A stretch of DNA of 64,000 nucleotides from the NCBI RefSeq assembly GCF_014930455.1, contig NZ_JAAIYO010000001.1, positions 248,001-312,000 on the forward strand, read 5' to 3'. The stretch comes from Corallococcus soli. Lineage in GTDB: Bacteria > Myxococcota > Myxococcia > Myxococcales > Myxococcaceae. The first letter of the stretch is position 1; each line of letters opens with the position of its first letter. Below, in pieces: positions 47,665 to 56,627 of the stretch. The notes below the pieces were generated by a model. That model saw nothing but the letters and a program-made list of their open reading frames with translations, was not told the origin of the DNA and did not search any database. The translations under genes were made by a program, and so were the position numbers.

Positions 47665-47845
47665 GGGTTCAGACCTCCGGACGCGACGTGTCACGAGAAG
47701 GTGGGACCGCTCCGCACCGTTGGCGAGGTCTGGAAGTCGTACGCTGCCCCCCGGACACAGGCTCCCGGGGCAGGCAGGCAGGCCCGGAGGGGCAGGCCAG
47801 GAAGCAGGCGGGCAGGCGCGCCGCGTGGCATCTTCCAGGCATCCC

Positions 47846-48460
47846 ATGAGCAAGCGCGACGCCCCATCCCCCTCCGAGCTGGTTTCCGCCGCCCAGGCCC
47901 TCGACGCGGAGCTGCTGCGCTTCGAGTCCCTGGCGGGCCAGTTGGAGGAGGCCCCCCTGAACTCGGAGAAGCACCTGGAGCGCGCCTCGCGCATGCTCAA
48001 GGACCTGGCGGACCTGGACGACGCGCTCCGGCTGCGCGTGGGGGCGCTGGTGCAGGCCATCACCGGCGTGCGCACCCGGCAGCAGACGCAGGCGGACGCC
48101 GTCAACGCGCGCGCGCAGGAGCTGCAGCGGCGCACGGAGGTGTTCAAGGACCTGCTCACCCGCTACGGGGGCCTGGGGCAGAGCGCCGCGGACCTCAACG
48201 GGCGCATGCAGCAGTTCGCGGCCCTGCGGCAGCAGGAGTCCCGCACGCCGGAAGAGGACGCGCAGCTCACGTCCGTCTTCGGCGCCCTCCAGGAGCGCAT
48301 GGCGGAGGTGGCGGACGAGGCGGCGACCCTGGCCGGCGCCGCGGAGGCGGAGCACTTCTCCGACATCGCCCGGCAGGCGGATTCCCTGAGGCAGCAGCTG
48401 CTGTCCGCGCGCAACAAGCTGGGCCTGCTGCACCAGAGCCTGTCGTCGAACCCGTCGTGA
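47846..48460 (+). CDS. Coiled-coil protein of unknown function
   Basis: A 204-residue, almost wholly helical protein rich in Gln, Glu, Leu and Ala with heptad patterns over most of its length. There is no signal peptide or named domain. The ATG at 47846 begins the recognisable sequence although the frame is open upstream. It converges with the DUF2203 gene. Confidence 0.65.
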   Translation: MSKRDAPSPSELVSAAQALDAELLRFESLAGQLEEAPLNSEKHLERASRMLKDLADLDDALRLRVGALVQAITGVRTRQQTQADAVNARAQELQRRTEVFKDLLTRYGGLGQSAADLNGRMQQFAALRQQESRTPEEDAQLTSVFGALQERMAEVADEAATLAGAAEAEHFSDIARQADSLRQQLLSARNKLGLLHQSLSSNPS

Positions 48461-48476
48461 GCCCGGCGCGCGCCGC

Positions 48477-48881
48477 TCAGCTCAGGTAGGTGGGCTCGAA
48501 GTCGTCCGGGCTGTCGATGGGGCGGCGCCCGGAGAAGCCCGCCTGCAGGTCGTGCCAGTGCGTGACGCTCTTCTCCCCGAAGCGCCAGCACAGGTACACG
48601 GGCTCCTCCCCGCGCCGGGCGTGGAAGTCCACCAGGCCGTCCGCGCCCTTGATCTCCAGCCCCATCTCCTGCAGCGGGCCCAGCTCCGCGCGGATGCGCT
48701 CCAGCAGGGCGTCGCGCTCCTCGCGCCAGGCGTGGGTCTCCCGGGTTTCGGGGGCGGAGCCCAGGGCGTCCAGTCCCTCCGCCAGCTTCTGCACGCGCTC
48801 CACCCAGGGGCGCACGCGCCCGAAGGTGTTCGACAGCAACGGCACCAGGCGGTTGGCCTCTTCCACGCTGAAAAAGCGCAT
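48477..48881 (-). CDS. DUF2203 protein
   Basis: A 134-residue protein. RFFSVEEANRLVPLL at the start and VYLCWRFGEKSVTHWHDLQAGFSGRRPI near the end are the DUF2203 hallmarks. The function is unknown. The frame continues upstream to 49049, but the family start is at ATG 48881. Confidence 0.88.
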   Translation of the reverse strand: MRFFSVEEANRLVPLLSNTFGRVRPWVERVQKLAEGLDALGSAPETRETHAWREERDALLERIRAELGPLQEMGLEIKGADGLVDFHARRGEEPVYLCWRFGEKSVTHWHDLQAGFSGRRPIDSPDDFEPTYLS

Positions 48882-49003
48882 CGGGGCGACAGCATGCAGT
48901 GTGCGCCCTCCGCTGGCCATCACCATCCCCGGAGGGGCGCGCATGCCGGTGGGCCGGACCGCCCCGTGTCGGAAACGTGTCAGCGGGCTGGGCCTGGGGG
49001 CGC

Positions 49004-49792
49004 CTACCCGCGCCGCAGGGAGGCCAGGTGCTCCAGCAGCCAGCGCCACGCGGACTCCCGCAGGGGGAAGGCGGCCTCGCGCGCCTGGAATTCCGGGGAG
49101 TGCTCCGCGGCGCAGCGCCCGGTGTCGTCGCTGTCCCGGTCCGCGTCGCTGGAGGCCATGTCCGCGTGCAAGAGGGCGTGGAAGACGAGGTAGTCCACGA
49201 CGAAGGCGGGCACGTGGGGCTTGTCCAGGGCGGGGTGGAGGCGCACCTCGCGCAGGCGCGCGTCATAGCCGCCCAGGTGGATGGTGCGGCGCGTGCGGCG
49301 GCCCGGGCGGCGGGCCCAGCCCACCTCCACCCCGTGCACCCGGCCGTCGAACCAGGCCGCGTCCAGCCGGGCGTGCACGGCGCGCAGGTCGAAGCACCGG
49401 CCCCGGCTGCGCAGCGGGGCGCCCGGCCGGCGCTCCCGGCGCACCTGGTCCTGGTGCGCGTGGCTGAAGGCCTCCAGCACCTCGCCGGCGCCCGCCTCAC
49501 CGGCCACGTACCCGGCGATGGCGCGCACCACCGGCTCCGGCGCGTCCAGGAAGAGGTGGTGCATGCGCAGCCGCACGCCCTCCGGCAGCCGGCGGAAGCT
49601 CACCAGCGTGGCGCGGTTGTCCGTCAGGCGCAGGTGCACGGGCAGGCCCAGCAGGGCGGACACGCGCCGGGCCAGCGCCGCGGCCCGGGGCAGGGCGTCC
49701 TCGCGCGAGGGCAGCCGCGTGGGTCCGGGCGCCGGGGCGCGCTCGGGCGACGGCGCGTCGAACATCGCCAGTTGTCCGGGCGGCGGACGCAT
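49004..49792 (-). CDS. SprT-like protein with altered metal motif
   Basis: A 262-residue protein whose residues 140-215 resemble the SprT-like metalloprotease domain: RLDAAWFDGRVHGVEVGWARR, an arginine- and His-rich strand, then VVDYLVFHALLHADM. The expected HExxH zinc motif reads HALLH (205-209), so the glutamate base is missing and protease activity is doubtful. The first 45 residues are Pro/Ala-rich. The role is unknown. Confidence 0.6.
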   Translation of the reverse strand: MRPPPGQLAMFDAPSPERAPAPGPTRLPSREDALPRAAALARRVSALLGLPVHLRLTDNRATLVSFRRLPEGVRLRMHHLFLDAPEPVVRAIAGYVAGEAGAGEVLEAFSHAHQDQVRRERRPGAPLRSRGRCFDLRAVHARLDAAWFDGRVHGVEVGWARRPGRRTRRTIHLGGYDARLREVRLHPALDKPHVPAFVVDYLVFHALLHADMASSDADRDSDDTGRCAAEHSPEFQAREAAFPLRESAWRWLLEHLASLRRG

Positions 49793-49902
49793 GCCCGCAA
49801 GCTATGCCCTGGGCCGGCCCGCTGGCCAGGAGGATGCCAACGCCTTCGCCACCCGGTGTCGGGCGCCCCACGTCCCCTCCCACCCGGGCGCGGCGCCAGG
49901 CG

Positions 49903-52368
49903 TCAGGCCTTGGGCGGCGTCTCGAAGCGGCCCGCCAGCGACGCGAGCACGGCGAGCAGCTCCACGGGCTCCACGGGCTTGGGCACGTGGCTCTGGAAGC
50001 CGGCGCGCAGCACGCGGGTGCGGTCCTCCGAACGGGCGTACGCGGTGATGGCTACGGCCGGGGTGCGGCCTCCATCATCGGCGGGCAGCGCGCGCACGCG
50101 TTCAATGAAGCCGTAGCCATCCGTGCCCGGCATGCCGATGTCGGACACGAGCACGTCCGGCCGCTCCGCCTGGAGCACCTGGAGTCCCTCGGCTGCGGAG
50201 CCGGCGGTGAGCACGAGCGCGCCGCTGTCCTCCAGGAGGGTGCGCAGGAGCTCGCGCGCGTCCTCTTCGTCATCCACCACGAGCACGCGCACGCCGTTCA
50301 GCTCCGGCGGGTGGACGGGCTCCGTGCCCGGGCCGGACGGGAGCCGGAGGGGCGGGGGCAGGGCGGCGTCGCGGTGCTGGATGATGGACAGGGGCAGGCG
50401 CACGGTGAAGGTGGCGCCCTGTCCGTCGCCCGCGCTGGCGGCGGCGACGGTGCCGCCGTGCATCTCCACGAGGTGGCGCACGATGGACAGCCCCAGGCCC
50501 AGGCCGCCCGTCTTGCGGGTGGTGCCGCTGTCGGCCTGGCGGAAGCGCTCGAAGACGTGGGGCAGGAAGGCCGGGGAGATGCCCTGGCCGGTGTCCGCCA
50601 CGGTGAGCTCCACGAGCGAGGCCCGCCGCTCCACCACCAGCCGCACGCGGCCGTTGCGCGGGGTGAACTTCACCGCGTTGGAGAGCAGGTTCCACACCAC
50701 CTGTTGCAGCCGCTGCGGGTCGCCCATGACGCTGCTGGAGGAGTCCACGGTGGCCTGCACCTGGACGCCGCGCGCGTCCGCGGCGGGGCGCACGGATTCG
50801 AGCGCCTGCTGCACCACGGTGGATAGGTCCACCGGCTCCACGTCCAGCTTGAGCTTGCCGGACACGATGCGGCTGACGTCGAGCAGGTCCTCGATGAGCT
50901 GGCCCTGCGCGCGGGCGTTGCGCTCCATGGTCTCCAGCGCGCGCGCGCGGCGGGACTCGGGCAGGTGGCCGGTGCGCAGCAGCTGCACCCAGCCCAGGAT
51001 GGCGGTGAGCGGGGTGCGCAGCTCGTGGCTGACGGTGGCGAGGAATTCGTCCTTGAGCTGGTTGGCCACCTCCGCCTCCTGGCGCGCGGCGCTTTCGCGG
51101 GCGAGCAGGGCTTCGCGCTCCACCTCCGCCTGCTTGCGGTCGGAGATGTCGATGACGCTGCCGATGTAGCCCAGGAAGCGCCCGTCGGCGTCGAAGCGGG
51201 GCGAGCCGCTGTCGACGGCCCAGCGGTACACGCCGTCCCCGCCGCGCAGCCGGTAGTCCAGCCGGAAGGGCTGGTGGTGCGCCGTGTTGGCGGCGAGGAA
51301 GATGTCCCGGGTGCGCTCCATGTCGTCGGGATGGATGGCGGCGAGCCAGCCCAGGCCCAGGCCCTGGACCTCCGTCTGTCCGGTGAAGGCGTACCAGCCC
51401 CGGTTCATGTACGTCGTGAAGCCTTCCACGTCCGTCACCCAGAGCATGACGGGGGCATGGTCGGCCATGTTGCGGAAGCGGGCCTCGCTCTCGCGCAGGG
51501 CCTCCAGCAGGCGCTCGCGCTCCTGGGTGGCGGCCCTCGCCTCGGTGATGTCGCGCGCGGCGGCGTAGATGAGGCCCTTCTCGGGCAGGGGGCGCGCGGC
51601 CCAGGCCAGCCACTTGTAGCCGCCGTCCTTGCAGCGGTAGCGGTTCTCGAAGCGCAGGGTGGGCAGGCCCTGGGACAGCTTGAGCAGCTCCTGGAGGGTG
51701 GCCTCCCGGTCGTCGGGGTGGACGAGGTCCAGGAAGGGGAGCCGGTACAGCTCCGTCTCACTCCACCCGAGCACCTGGACGAAGTGCGCGTTCACGCGCT
51801 TGAAGTACGCGTCCGTGCCCGCGATGCAGAACATGTCCGGGGACAGCTGGAAGAAGCGCTCGCGGTCCTCCGCCTCCTTGCGGCTGCGCTCGGAGCTGTC
51901 GAGTTCGAACTGGGACACGGCCCCGCGCTGCGCGGTGTCGATGCGGGTGCAGAGCGCGCGCACCTGCGACAGGGGCACGTGCAGGTCCTGCTGTTCGGCG
52001 CGCTCCAGGATGCAGTCGCGCAGCAGCCCGTACTCACGGGCCACCAGGGTCACGTCACAGCCCAGGCGCAGCCGCTGGCGGCCGTGGGCCTCGGAGGCCT
52101 CGTTGTGGTAGCTGGGACGGAAGTCATCGCCGGAGTCCTTTTCGACGACGTCGTGGAGCTCGTCGATGAAGGCGGGCAGGGCGTCGACGAGCTGCTCCCG
52201 CGTCAGCCGGGATGCGCCGGGCAGCAGGGTCATGCGGGCCAGCCAGTCCTCCACGAGGGCGTCGCGGTCGAACTCCAACAGGTCCGCGAGGGACAGGGAC
52301 ACGCCGCCCTCCGTGGGCGTCCGTCCGTCCGCCGAAGGACCCCGCTCCTGTGAACCCGAGGAGGACAT
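49903..52368 (-). CDS. Hybrid histidine kinase: RsbRD_N, two PAS, kinase, receiver
   Basis: An 821-residue soluble hybrid kinase. An RsbRD_N-like domain (about 25-155) is followed by two PAS/PAC domains (about 175-300 and 305-425), each with a HPDD motif. HisKA with His448 in VSHELRTPL follows, then HATPase_c with NLLSNAVKF and GLGLGLSIV, and a C-terminal receiver (about 695-815) with Asp743 in VSDIGMPG. It shares its N-terminal domain type with the kinase at 38250-40307. The start is ATG 52368; upstream sequence in frame is unlikely to be translated. Confidence 0.92.
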   Translation of the reverse strand: MSSSGSQERGPSADGRTPTEGGVSLSLADLLEFDRDALVEDWLARMTLLPGASRLTREQLVDALPAFIDELHDVVEKDSGDDFRPSYHNEASEAHGRQRLRLGCDVTLVAREYGLLRDCILERAEQQDLHVPLSQVRALCTRIDTAQRGAVSQFELDSSERSRKEAEDRERFFQLSPDMFCIAGTDAYFKRVNAHFVQVLGWSETELYRLPFLDLVHPDDREATLQELLKLSQGLPTLRFENRYRCKDGGYKWLAWAARPLPEKGLIYAAARDITEARAATQERERLLEALRESEARFRNMADHAPVMLWVTDVEGFTTYMNRGWYAFTGQTEVQGLGLGWLAAIHPDDMERTRDIFLAANTAHHQPFRLDYRLRGGDGVYRWAVDSGSPRFDADGRFLGYIGSVIDISDRKQAEVEREALLARESAARQEAEVANQLKDEFLATVSHELRTPLTAILGWVQLLRTGHLPESRRARALETMERNARAQGQLIEDLLDVSRIVSGKLKLDVEPVDLSTVVQQALESVRPAADARGVQVQATVDSSSSVMGDPQRLQQVVWNLLSNAVKFTPRNGRVRLVVERRASLVELTVADTGQGISPAFLPHVFERFRQADSGTTRKTGGLGLGLSIVRHLVEMHGGTVAAASAGDGQGATFTVRLPLSIIQHRDAALPPPLRLPSGPGTEPVHPPELNGVRVLVVDDEEDARELLRTLLEDSGALVLTAGSAAEGLQVLQAERPDVLVSDIGMPGTDGYGFIERVRALPADDGGRTPAVAITAYARSEDRTRVLRAGFQSHVPKPVEPVELLAVLASLAGRFETPPKA

Positions 52369-52462
52369 GAGTGTCTTAAGAGGTGCGGATGCCCACCGCG
52401 CGATGCAGGGGCCGACAACCGGGCCCCTGCCGCCTCGCATGCCGGGCAGCCAGGGGAAGAAC

Positions 52463-53173
52463 CTACAGCCCCAGGTACATGAGCAGCGCGCCCAGGTCCG
52501 CGTCGGACAGGGCCTCCGTGCTGTAGGGAGGCATGTTGCCGCCCACGCCGAAGAACTGACCGTGCCGCACCTTCTCGATGACCACCCGCGCGTGCGGGAT
52601 GCCCGGGAAGAGCCGGTCGTAGTCCTGCGTCACCTCCGGCAGCACCGACGCCAGCTCCGTCAGCCGCCCCTCGCCCGTGTGCGTGGCGCCGTGGCAGTTC
52701 TGACAGGCCGCCCGGTACACCGCTTCACCGCGCGCGGTGTCGCCCCGGGGCACGTCGTCGATGTCCTTCACCACCGTGAACGGCAGCGCGGGCGCCTGCG
52801 CGTCCGGGCTGATGCTCGCCAGGTATTCGTACAGGGCCCGGGAGCGCGGGTCCTCCGGCTCCAGCTTCGTCACCCCGCGCATGAAGTTCACGTAGCAGAA
52901 GTTCACCGCGTCCAGCAGGTGCGTCTCATAGCCGCCCCACCAGCTGGGCCGCGCCGTCACGTTGTGCAGCGTGTAGCCGGAGTCGATGCGCCCCGCGGGC
53001 GCCTGCGGCGTCGTCGCGTGACACGTCGCGCACGAGAAGCGGTTGAACGTGCTCTCCGACAGCCGGGCGTCCTGGAACAGCTGCTCCCCGAAGTCCGCCG
53101 CGGCCACGGGCTCCTCGCCCCCGTCGCAGCCGGACAACACGCCCACCAGCAGCACCGCCACGCCCCACTTCAT
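52463..53173 (-). CDS. Diheme cytochrome c lipoprotein
   Basis: A 236-residue lipoprotein (lipobox LSGC, Cys16) with two haem c sites, CATCH (48-52) and CQNCH (157-161), and a possible Met ligand in GGNMPPYS. It would carry electrons at the cell envelope. It is the last gene of a four-gene unit; its ATG overlaps the upstream stop by four bases. It is shorter than MauG/MbnH-type diheme enzymes, which I considered, so simple electron transfer is the safer call. Confidence 0.85.
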   Translation of the reverse strand: MKWGVAVLLVGVLSGCDGGEEPVAAADFGEQLFQDARLSESTFNRFSCATCHATTPQAPAGRIDSGYTLHNVTARPSWWGGYETHLLDAVNFCYVNFMRGVTKLEPEDPRSRALYEYLASISPDAQAPALPFTVVKDIDDVPRGDTARGEAVYRAACQNCHGATHTGEGRLTELASVLPEVTQDYDRLFPGIPHARVVIEKVRHGQFFGVGGNMPPYSTEALSDADLGALLMYLGL

Positions 53174-54411
53174 GGCGCCCCCCGCAGCAGGCTCACCGAG
53201 TCCGGGAAGATGCCCATCCGCACCGTGGACACCACCGTGCCCTCCGCCACGTCCACGACGTGCAGCGTGCCCGGGCCCACGTGGTCGCCCTCGCACACCA
53301 CCAGCCCGTGGCGCTCATCCGGCGTCAGCATGAACTGGTGCACGTTGAGGCAGCCCGCCTGTGACAGCTCCAGCGTGCGCTGCACCGTGGACGTCGCCGG
53401 GTCGATGACCGCCACCGCGTCCTCCTGCTGATAGGGCAGGTACAGCGTGCGCCCGTCCTTCGTGAACGCGCCGAACATGGGCGACCCGCGCAGGTACACC
53501 GTGCGCTCCGGGTTCATCGCGCGGGTGCCGGGCTCCAGCACCTGCACCTGACGGCTGGCCAATGAGCTGACCCACACGTCCCCCGTCGTGGGCGACACCG
53601 TGAGCGCGTAGGGCTGGTGACGCGGGTTCGTCGCGGTGCCCGCCCCGGGCGCCACCTTCACCCGCGTCACCGGCGTGCCCTCCGTCGCCAGGTCCACCAG
53701 CGCGACCTCGTCCGACCAGCAGGCCACGTAGGCCGTGCGCTCATCCAGCGACAGGCGCACCGCGTGCGGCGCCGGGCACACCTTCACGCGCGCCTTCACC
53801 TCCATCGTCTCCGCGTCGAGGATGGCCAGCCGCGCCATCATCTCCTCCTCCGTGCCGCCCTTGCGCGCCACGTCCGCGATGCGCAGCAGGTCGAAGTGCG
53901 TCTGGTACAGCGTGCGCCCGTCCTCGCTGACGATGACGTCGCCCGGGTTGCGGTCCACGCGCGCGGAGGCCACCAGCCGGTTGTCCTTCGCGCTCAGCTT
54001 CAGGCAGTACCCGTCCGCCGTGCCGGTGCCGTGCGCGCCGTGCGGGCCGGAGCCTCCGCCGGGCACGTAGTTGGAGATGCCCACGTAGTAGTAGTCCCCC
54101 GTGGGGGACACCGCCGTGTGGTGCGGCCCCTCCAGCTCCACCGGGTTGAGCCCCACCGGCACGCGCGCCAGCTCCCCCCAGTCCGGCTGGCCCAGGCCGG
54201 CCAGGTCCAGCAGGCTCACGGAGTCATCCAGGCTGTTGGTGACGAGCAGCCGCCCCTCCGGCCCCGGAGGCGCCACCGTCGTCCCACCCCGCGTCCACGG
54301 CGGCTCTTCCGCGTACGTCAGCGCGGGCACCTCCAGCGGGTCCTCCGCCTTCGTCCCCTCGCCGTCGCACGCGCCCAGCGCCAGCGCGCAAAGCCAGGCG
54401 GCGCGCCTCAC
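53170..54411 (-). CDS. YVTN-type beta-propeller lipoprotein
   Basis: A 413-residue lipoprotein (lipobox ALGAC, Cys15) with about seven propeller blades of the YVTN/lactonase-like kind, for example LLVTNSLDDSVSLLDL, AYVACWSDEVALVDL and LYLPYQQEDAVAVIDP. Propellers of this type often sit beside cytochromes in amine and alcohol dehydrogenases, but no quinone-forming residues are identifiable here. The start is GTG with a four-base overlap with the upstream gene. Confidence 0.82.
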   Translation of the reverse strand: MRRAAWLCALALGACDGEGTKAEDPLEVPALTYAEEPPWTRGGTTVAPPGPEGRLLVTNSLDDSVSLLDLAGLGQPDWGELARVPVGLNPVELEGPHHTAVSPTGDYYYVGISNYVPGGGSGPHGAHGTGTADGYCLKLSAKDNRLVASARVDRNPGDVIVSEDGRTLYQTHFDLLRIADVARKGGTEEEMMARLAILDAETMEVKARVKVCPAPHAVRLSLDERTAYVACWSDEVALVDLATEGTPVTRVKVAPGAGTATNPRHQPYALTVSPTTGDVWVSSLASRQVQVLEPGTRAMNPERTVYLRGSPMFGAFTKDGRTLYLPYQQEDAVAVIDPATSTVQRTLELSQAGCLNVHQFMLTPDERHGLVVCEGDHVGPGTLHVVDVAEGTVVSTVRMGIFPDSVSLLRGAP

Positions 54412-55043
54412 CGTGCACCCGCCACGCCGAAGGACACCGGCTGTGCCAGCGTGTACGGCCCCTCCGTGATGCGGTTCTGCACCAGGTACGCGCTCATCAC
54501 CTGCACCGACAGCGCCTGTCCCGCCGCGTCGCGCAGCGTCCGCCAGGAGCCGTCATCCAGTTGCCACTGCAACTCCGACGTCAACATCTCCAGCGGGCAC
54601 TGCCGCCCCGGCACCTGCACCTTCACCCAGTACAGGTCCCCCGTGTACGGCGGCAGGTGCGCCTGCGCCGCGGGCAGCACCAGGCCGCCAAGCCACGCGA
54701 GCACCGACCGGCCTGTCTCACGAGGCCGCGCCACCGGAGAGGGCCCGCCGCGCCCCGGGCGCTGCAACGACGCGCGCAGGGGCGAGGTCCACCGCCACAG
54801 CGGCGCGGCTTCGCTCGTCACGTACGTCTGGCCGGCTTCGGGCGACAGGAGCGTCACCGCGCGCGAGCTGTCCTGGGGCCTGCTCCGCGCATCCACCAGC
54901 GTGCGCCACGCTTCGTCCGTGGCACCGCCCGCGTACAGCGGCTCTCCGCACTCGGGCTTCGGGTCCTCGTCGTCACCGGAGCAGGCCGTCAGGCCGAGCA
55001 GCGCGACGGCGGCGGTGCTCCAAAAGAGGGAGGGCGTCTTCAT
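54408..55043 (-). CDS. Lipoprotein of unknown function in exported redox-like operon
   Basis: A 211-residue lipoprotein (lipobox LTAC, Cys21). It has an acidic start, a possible beta-sandwich core (SPEAGQTYVTSEAAPLWRW, YWVKVQVPGRQC), and an odd internal hydrophobic and arginine-rich stretch (about 95-130). No family is recognised. It overlaps genes on both sides by four bases, so it is surely part of the same machine. Confidence 0.7.
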   Translation of the reverse strand: MKTPSLFWSTAAVALLGLTACSGDDEDPKPECGEPLYAGGATDEAWRTLVDARSRPQDSSRAVTLLSPEAGQTYVTSEAAPLWRWTSPLRASLQRPGRGGPSPVARPRETGRSVLAWLGGLVLPAAQAHLPPYTGDLYWVKVQVPGRQCPLEMLTSELQWQLDDGSWRTLRDAAGQALSVQVMSAYLVQNRITEGPYTLAQPVSFGVAGAR

Positions 55044-56395
55044 GGTCGGGAGTCCTCGCGCCGCCGGCCGCGGCGCCACAGGGGGAGGAGGAAGAGGAGC
55101 GGCAGCAACGCATTCGCGGGCGCGGCGGCGCAGCCCGACTTGGGGGGCGCCTTGGGGCCATCACCGTCGGGGGACGTGCCCGCATCGCCGGGGGGCACCC
55201 CGCCCGCGTCGACCGGGGACGTGCCTGCGTCGGACGCGCCGGCGTCGGGGATGCCGTCCGGGTAGAGCGGCGCGCCAATCGTCTCCGCGAGCTGGGGCCA
55301 GCGCGAAGGGCACAGCTCCCGCACGGGCGTGCCCGCCGGGCACTGGTGGCTGCCCTGGATGTCCTCCAGGCTGAAGAGGGGCTCCCAGGTGGTGCCCTCG
55401 TCATGGCTGCGCGCCAGCGACCAGTCATGGAGCCAAGGCGAGCCGCAGCCGTAGATGACCTCCCCCACGCGCGTGACGCACGCGTTGCCGGTGGGCAGGG
55501 TGAGCTTGTCGAAGGCCCCGCCCGCCTGGCTCCGGAAGAAGGAGTTGTAGGTGGACACCCATGCGGTGCCCCCGTCGGCGGAGACGTCCATGTTGACGAA
55601 GACGTCGTCGATGCCGCTGCCCGAGCGGTCGGTGAAGGTGCGCCCGCCGTCCGTGCTGTGGAGGATGTGCGTGGCGCCCTGCGCGGACACGCGCGCCCAG
55701 ACGCCCAGCGCGTCCACGGGGTCCGTCGCCGTCACCACGAAGTCGAACGGACGCACCAGCGCTGGGAACACCTGCGGCGCCTCCTCCCACGTCTCGCCCG
55801 CGTCGTCGCTGCGGAACAGGTACATGCGCGTGGAGTCGGACCCGGACACGTAGAGCGTCGTCGGGGCGGCGGTGGACACGCGCACCGACGAGAAGAGGAT
55901 GCCCTCGCGTTGCAGCGGAAGCGCCCGCCACGTCTCCCCGCCGTCGTCGGAGCGGAACAGCCCGTTCTTCGCCGCCGTGGAGCGCCCCGTCGCCGCGTAC
56001 AGCACCGCGTCGTCGGTGGGGTGCACGGCGAGCCCCGTCACCCAGGTGTCCTTGAAGCCGGGGTGCGCGGACCACGAACACGCGCCGTCCTTCGAGCGCA
56101 ACAGCGCGTTGCCGGTGGCCGCCAGCAGCTCACCCTGCTCGCGCCAGACGAAGGACTCCGGACGCCAGCCGCCATACCCCATGGCATCCGGACACACCCA
56201 CCTCCACGTCTGACCGCTGTCGCGCGAGATGACCGCGCCGAAGGTGGCCCCCACGAAGAAGTCCTCCGGGTGCCCCCGCCGCAGCGTGACGTTGGACGTC
56301 TCCGGAAGGCCCGCGTGCGCCTGGGCCAGGCCCGGGCCCAGCAGGAAGGCCAGCGCCACCGCCCTCCATCCCCCCGTGATTCGTGGCTTCTTCAT
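55040..56395 (-). CDS. Secreted BNR-repeat protein with MYXO-CTERM-like tail
   Basis: A 451-residue exported protein. The signal peptide ends at AQA (about residue 26). The body is a propeller of BNR/YCF48-like repeats with Asp-box motifs such as SRDSGQTW, SDDGGETW, SDDAGETW and STDGGRTF. The C-terminus has an Asp/Pro/Gly linker, a conserved-looking SGC, a hydrophobic helix and RRGRRR, which fits the MYXO-CTERM surface-sorting signal of myxobacteria. It is the first gene of the four-gene operon and diverges from rpmG. Its cargo role is unknown. Confidence 0.85.
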   Translation of the reverse strand: MKKPRITGGWRAVALAFLLGPGLAQAHAGLPETSNVTLRRGHPEDFFVGATFGAVISRDSGQTWRWVCPDAMGYGGWRPESFVWREQGELLAATGNALLRSKDGACSWSAHPGFKDTWVTGLAVHPTDDAVLYAATGRSTAAKNGLFRSDDGGETWRALPLQREGILFSSVRVSTAAPTTLYVSGSDSTRMYLFRSDDAGETWEEAPQVFPALVRPFDFVVTATDPVDALGVWARVSAQGATHILHSTDGGRTFTDRSGSGIDDVFVNMDVSADGGTAWVSTYNSFFRSQAGGAFDKLTLPTGNACVTRVGEVIYGCGSPWLHDWSLARSHDEGTTWEPLFSLEDIQGSHQCPAGTPVRELCPSRWPQLAETIGAPLYPDGIPDAGASDAGTSPVDAGGVPPGDAGTSPDGDGPKAPPKSGCAAAPANALLPLLFLLPLWRRGRRREDSRP

Positions 56396-56570
56396 CGCGA
56401 CGCTCCGGGGTTGGACCCCATGCACCCCCCAGGATAGCTCCCGGCCCGGCCCTGCATAGCGACCCTTGCGTTTTGAACGCGCCCGGCCCGCGCCCAGCCT
56501 CCCCGCGTGGAGGGCGGGCGACCGGGGCCTCCCACGGGGACCTCCAGGGACGGACGGCGCGCTGATGCCC

Positions 56571-56599
56571 TTGCGATGTTAATGCAACTTGGTTACAAA
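56571..56599 (+). promoter_or_regulatory. Candidate promoter of the rpmG operon
   Basis: TTGCGA (56571-56576) and TACAAA (56594-56599) are separated by exactly 17 bases. Each matches the housekeeping consensus at four of six positions. The site lies in an AT-rich patch in otherwise very GC-rich DNA, about 30 bp before the rpmG start. Confidence 0.5.
56577..56589. promoter_or_regulatory. Candidate Zur-type operator in the rpmG promoter spacer
   Basis: TGTTAATGCAACT contains the palindrome GTT-AATGC-AAC and resembles the core of known proteobacterial Zur boxes (TGTTA...TAACA type) at most positions. It lies between the -35 and -10 elements, where a bound repressor would block RNA polymerase. 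The reading depends on the operon being zinc-responsive, which its gene content suggests. Confidence 0.4.
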
Positions 56600-56627
56600 A
56601 ACTCCAATTCCTTCCTGGAGTCCCACG

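Noticed and set aside
52463-56395. Possible MbnP/MbnH copper system (diheme enzyme with a partner protein)
   Set aside because: The diheme protein has only 236 residues, shorter than MbnH/MauG-type enzymes, and none of the partners shows an MbnP-like pattern. Two propellers are not part of that system.
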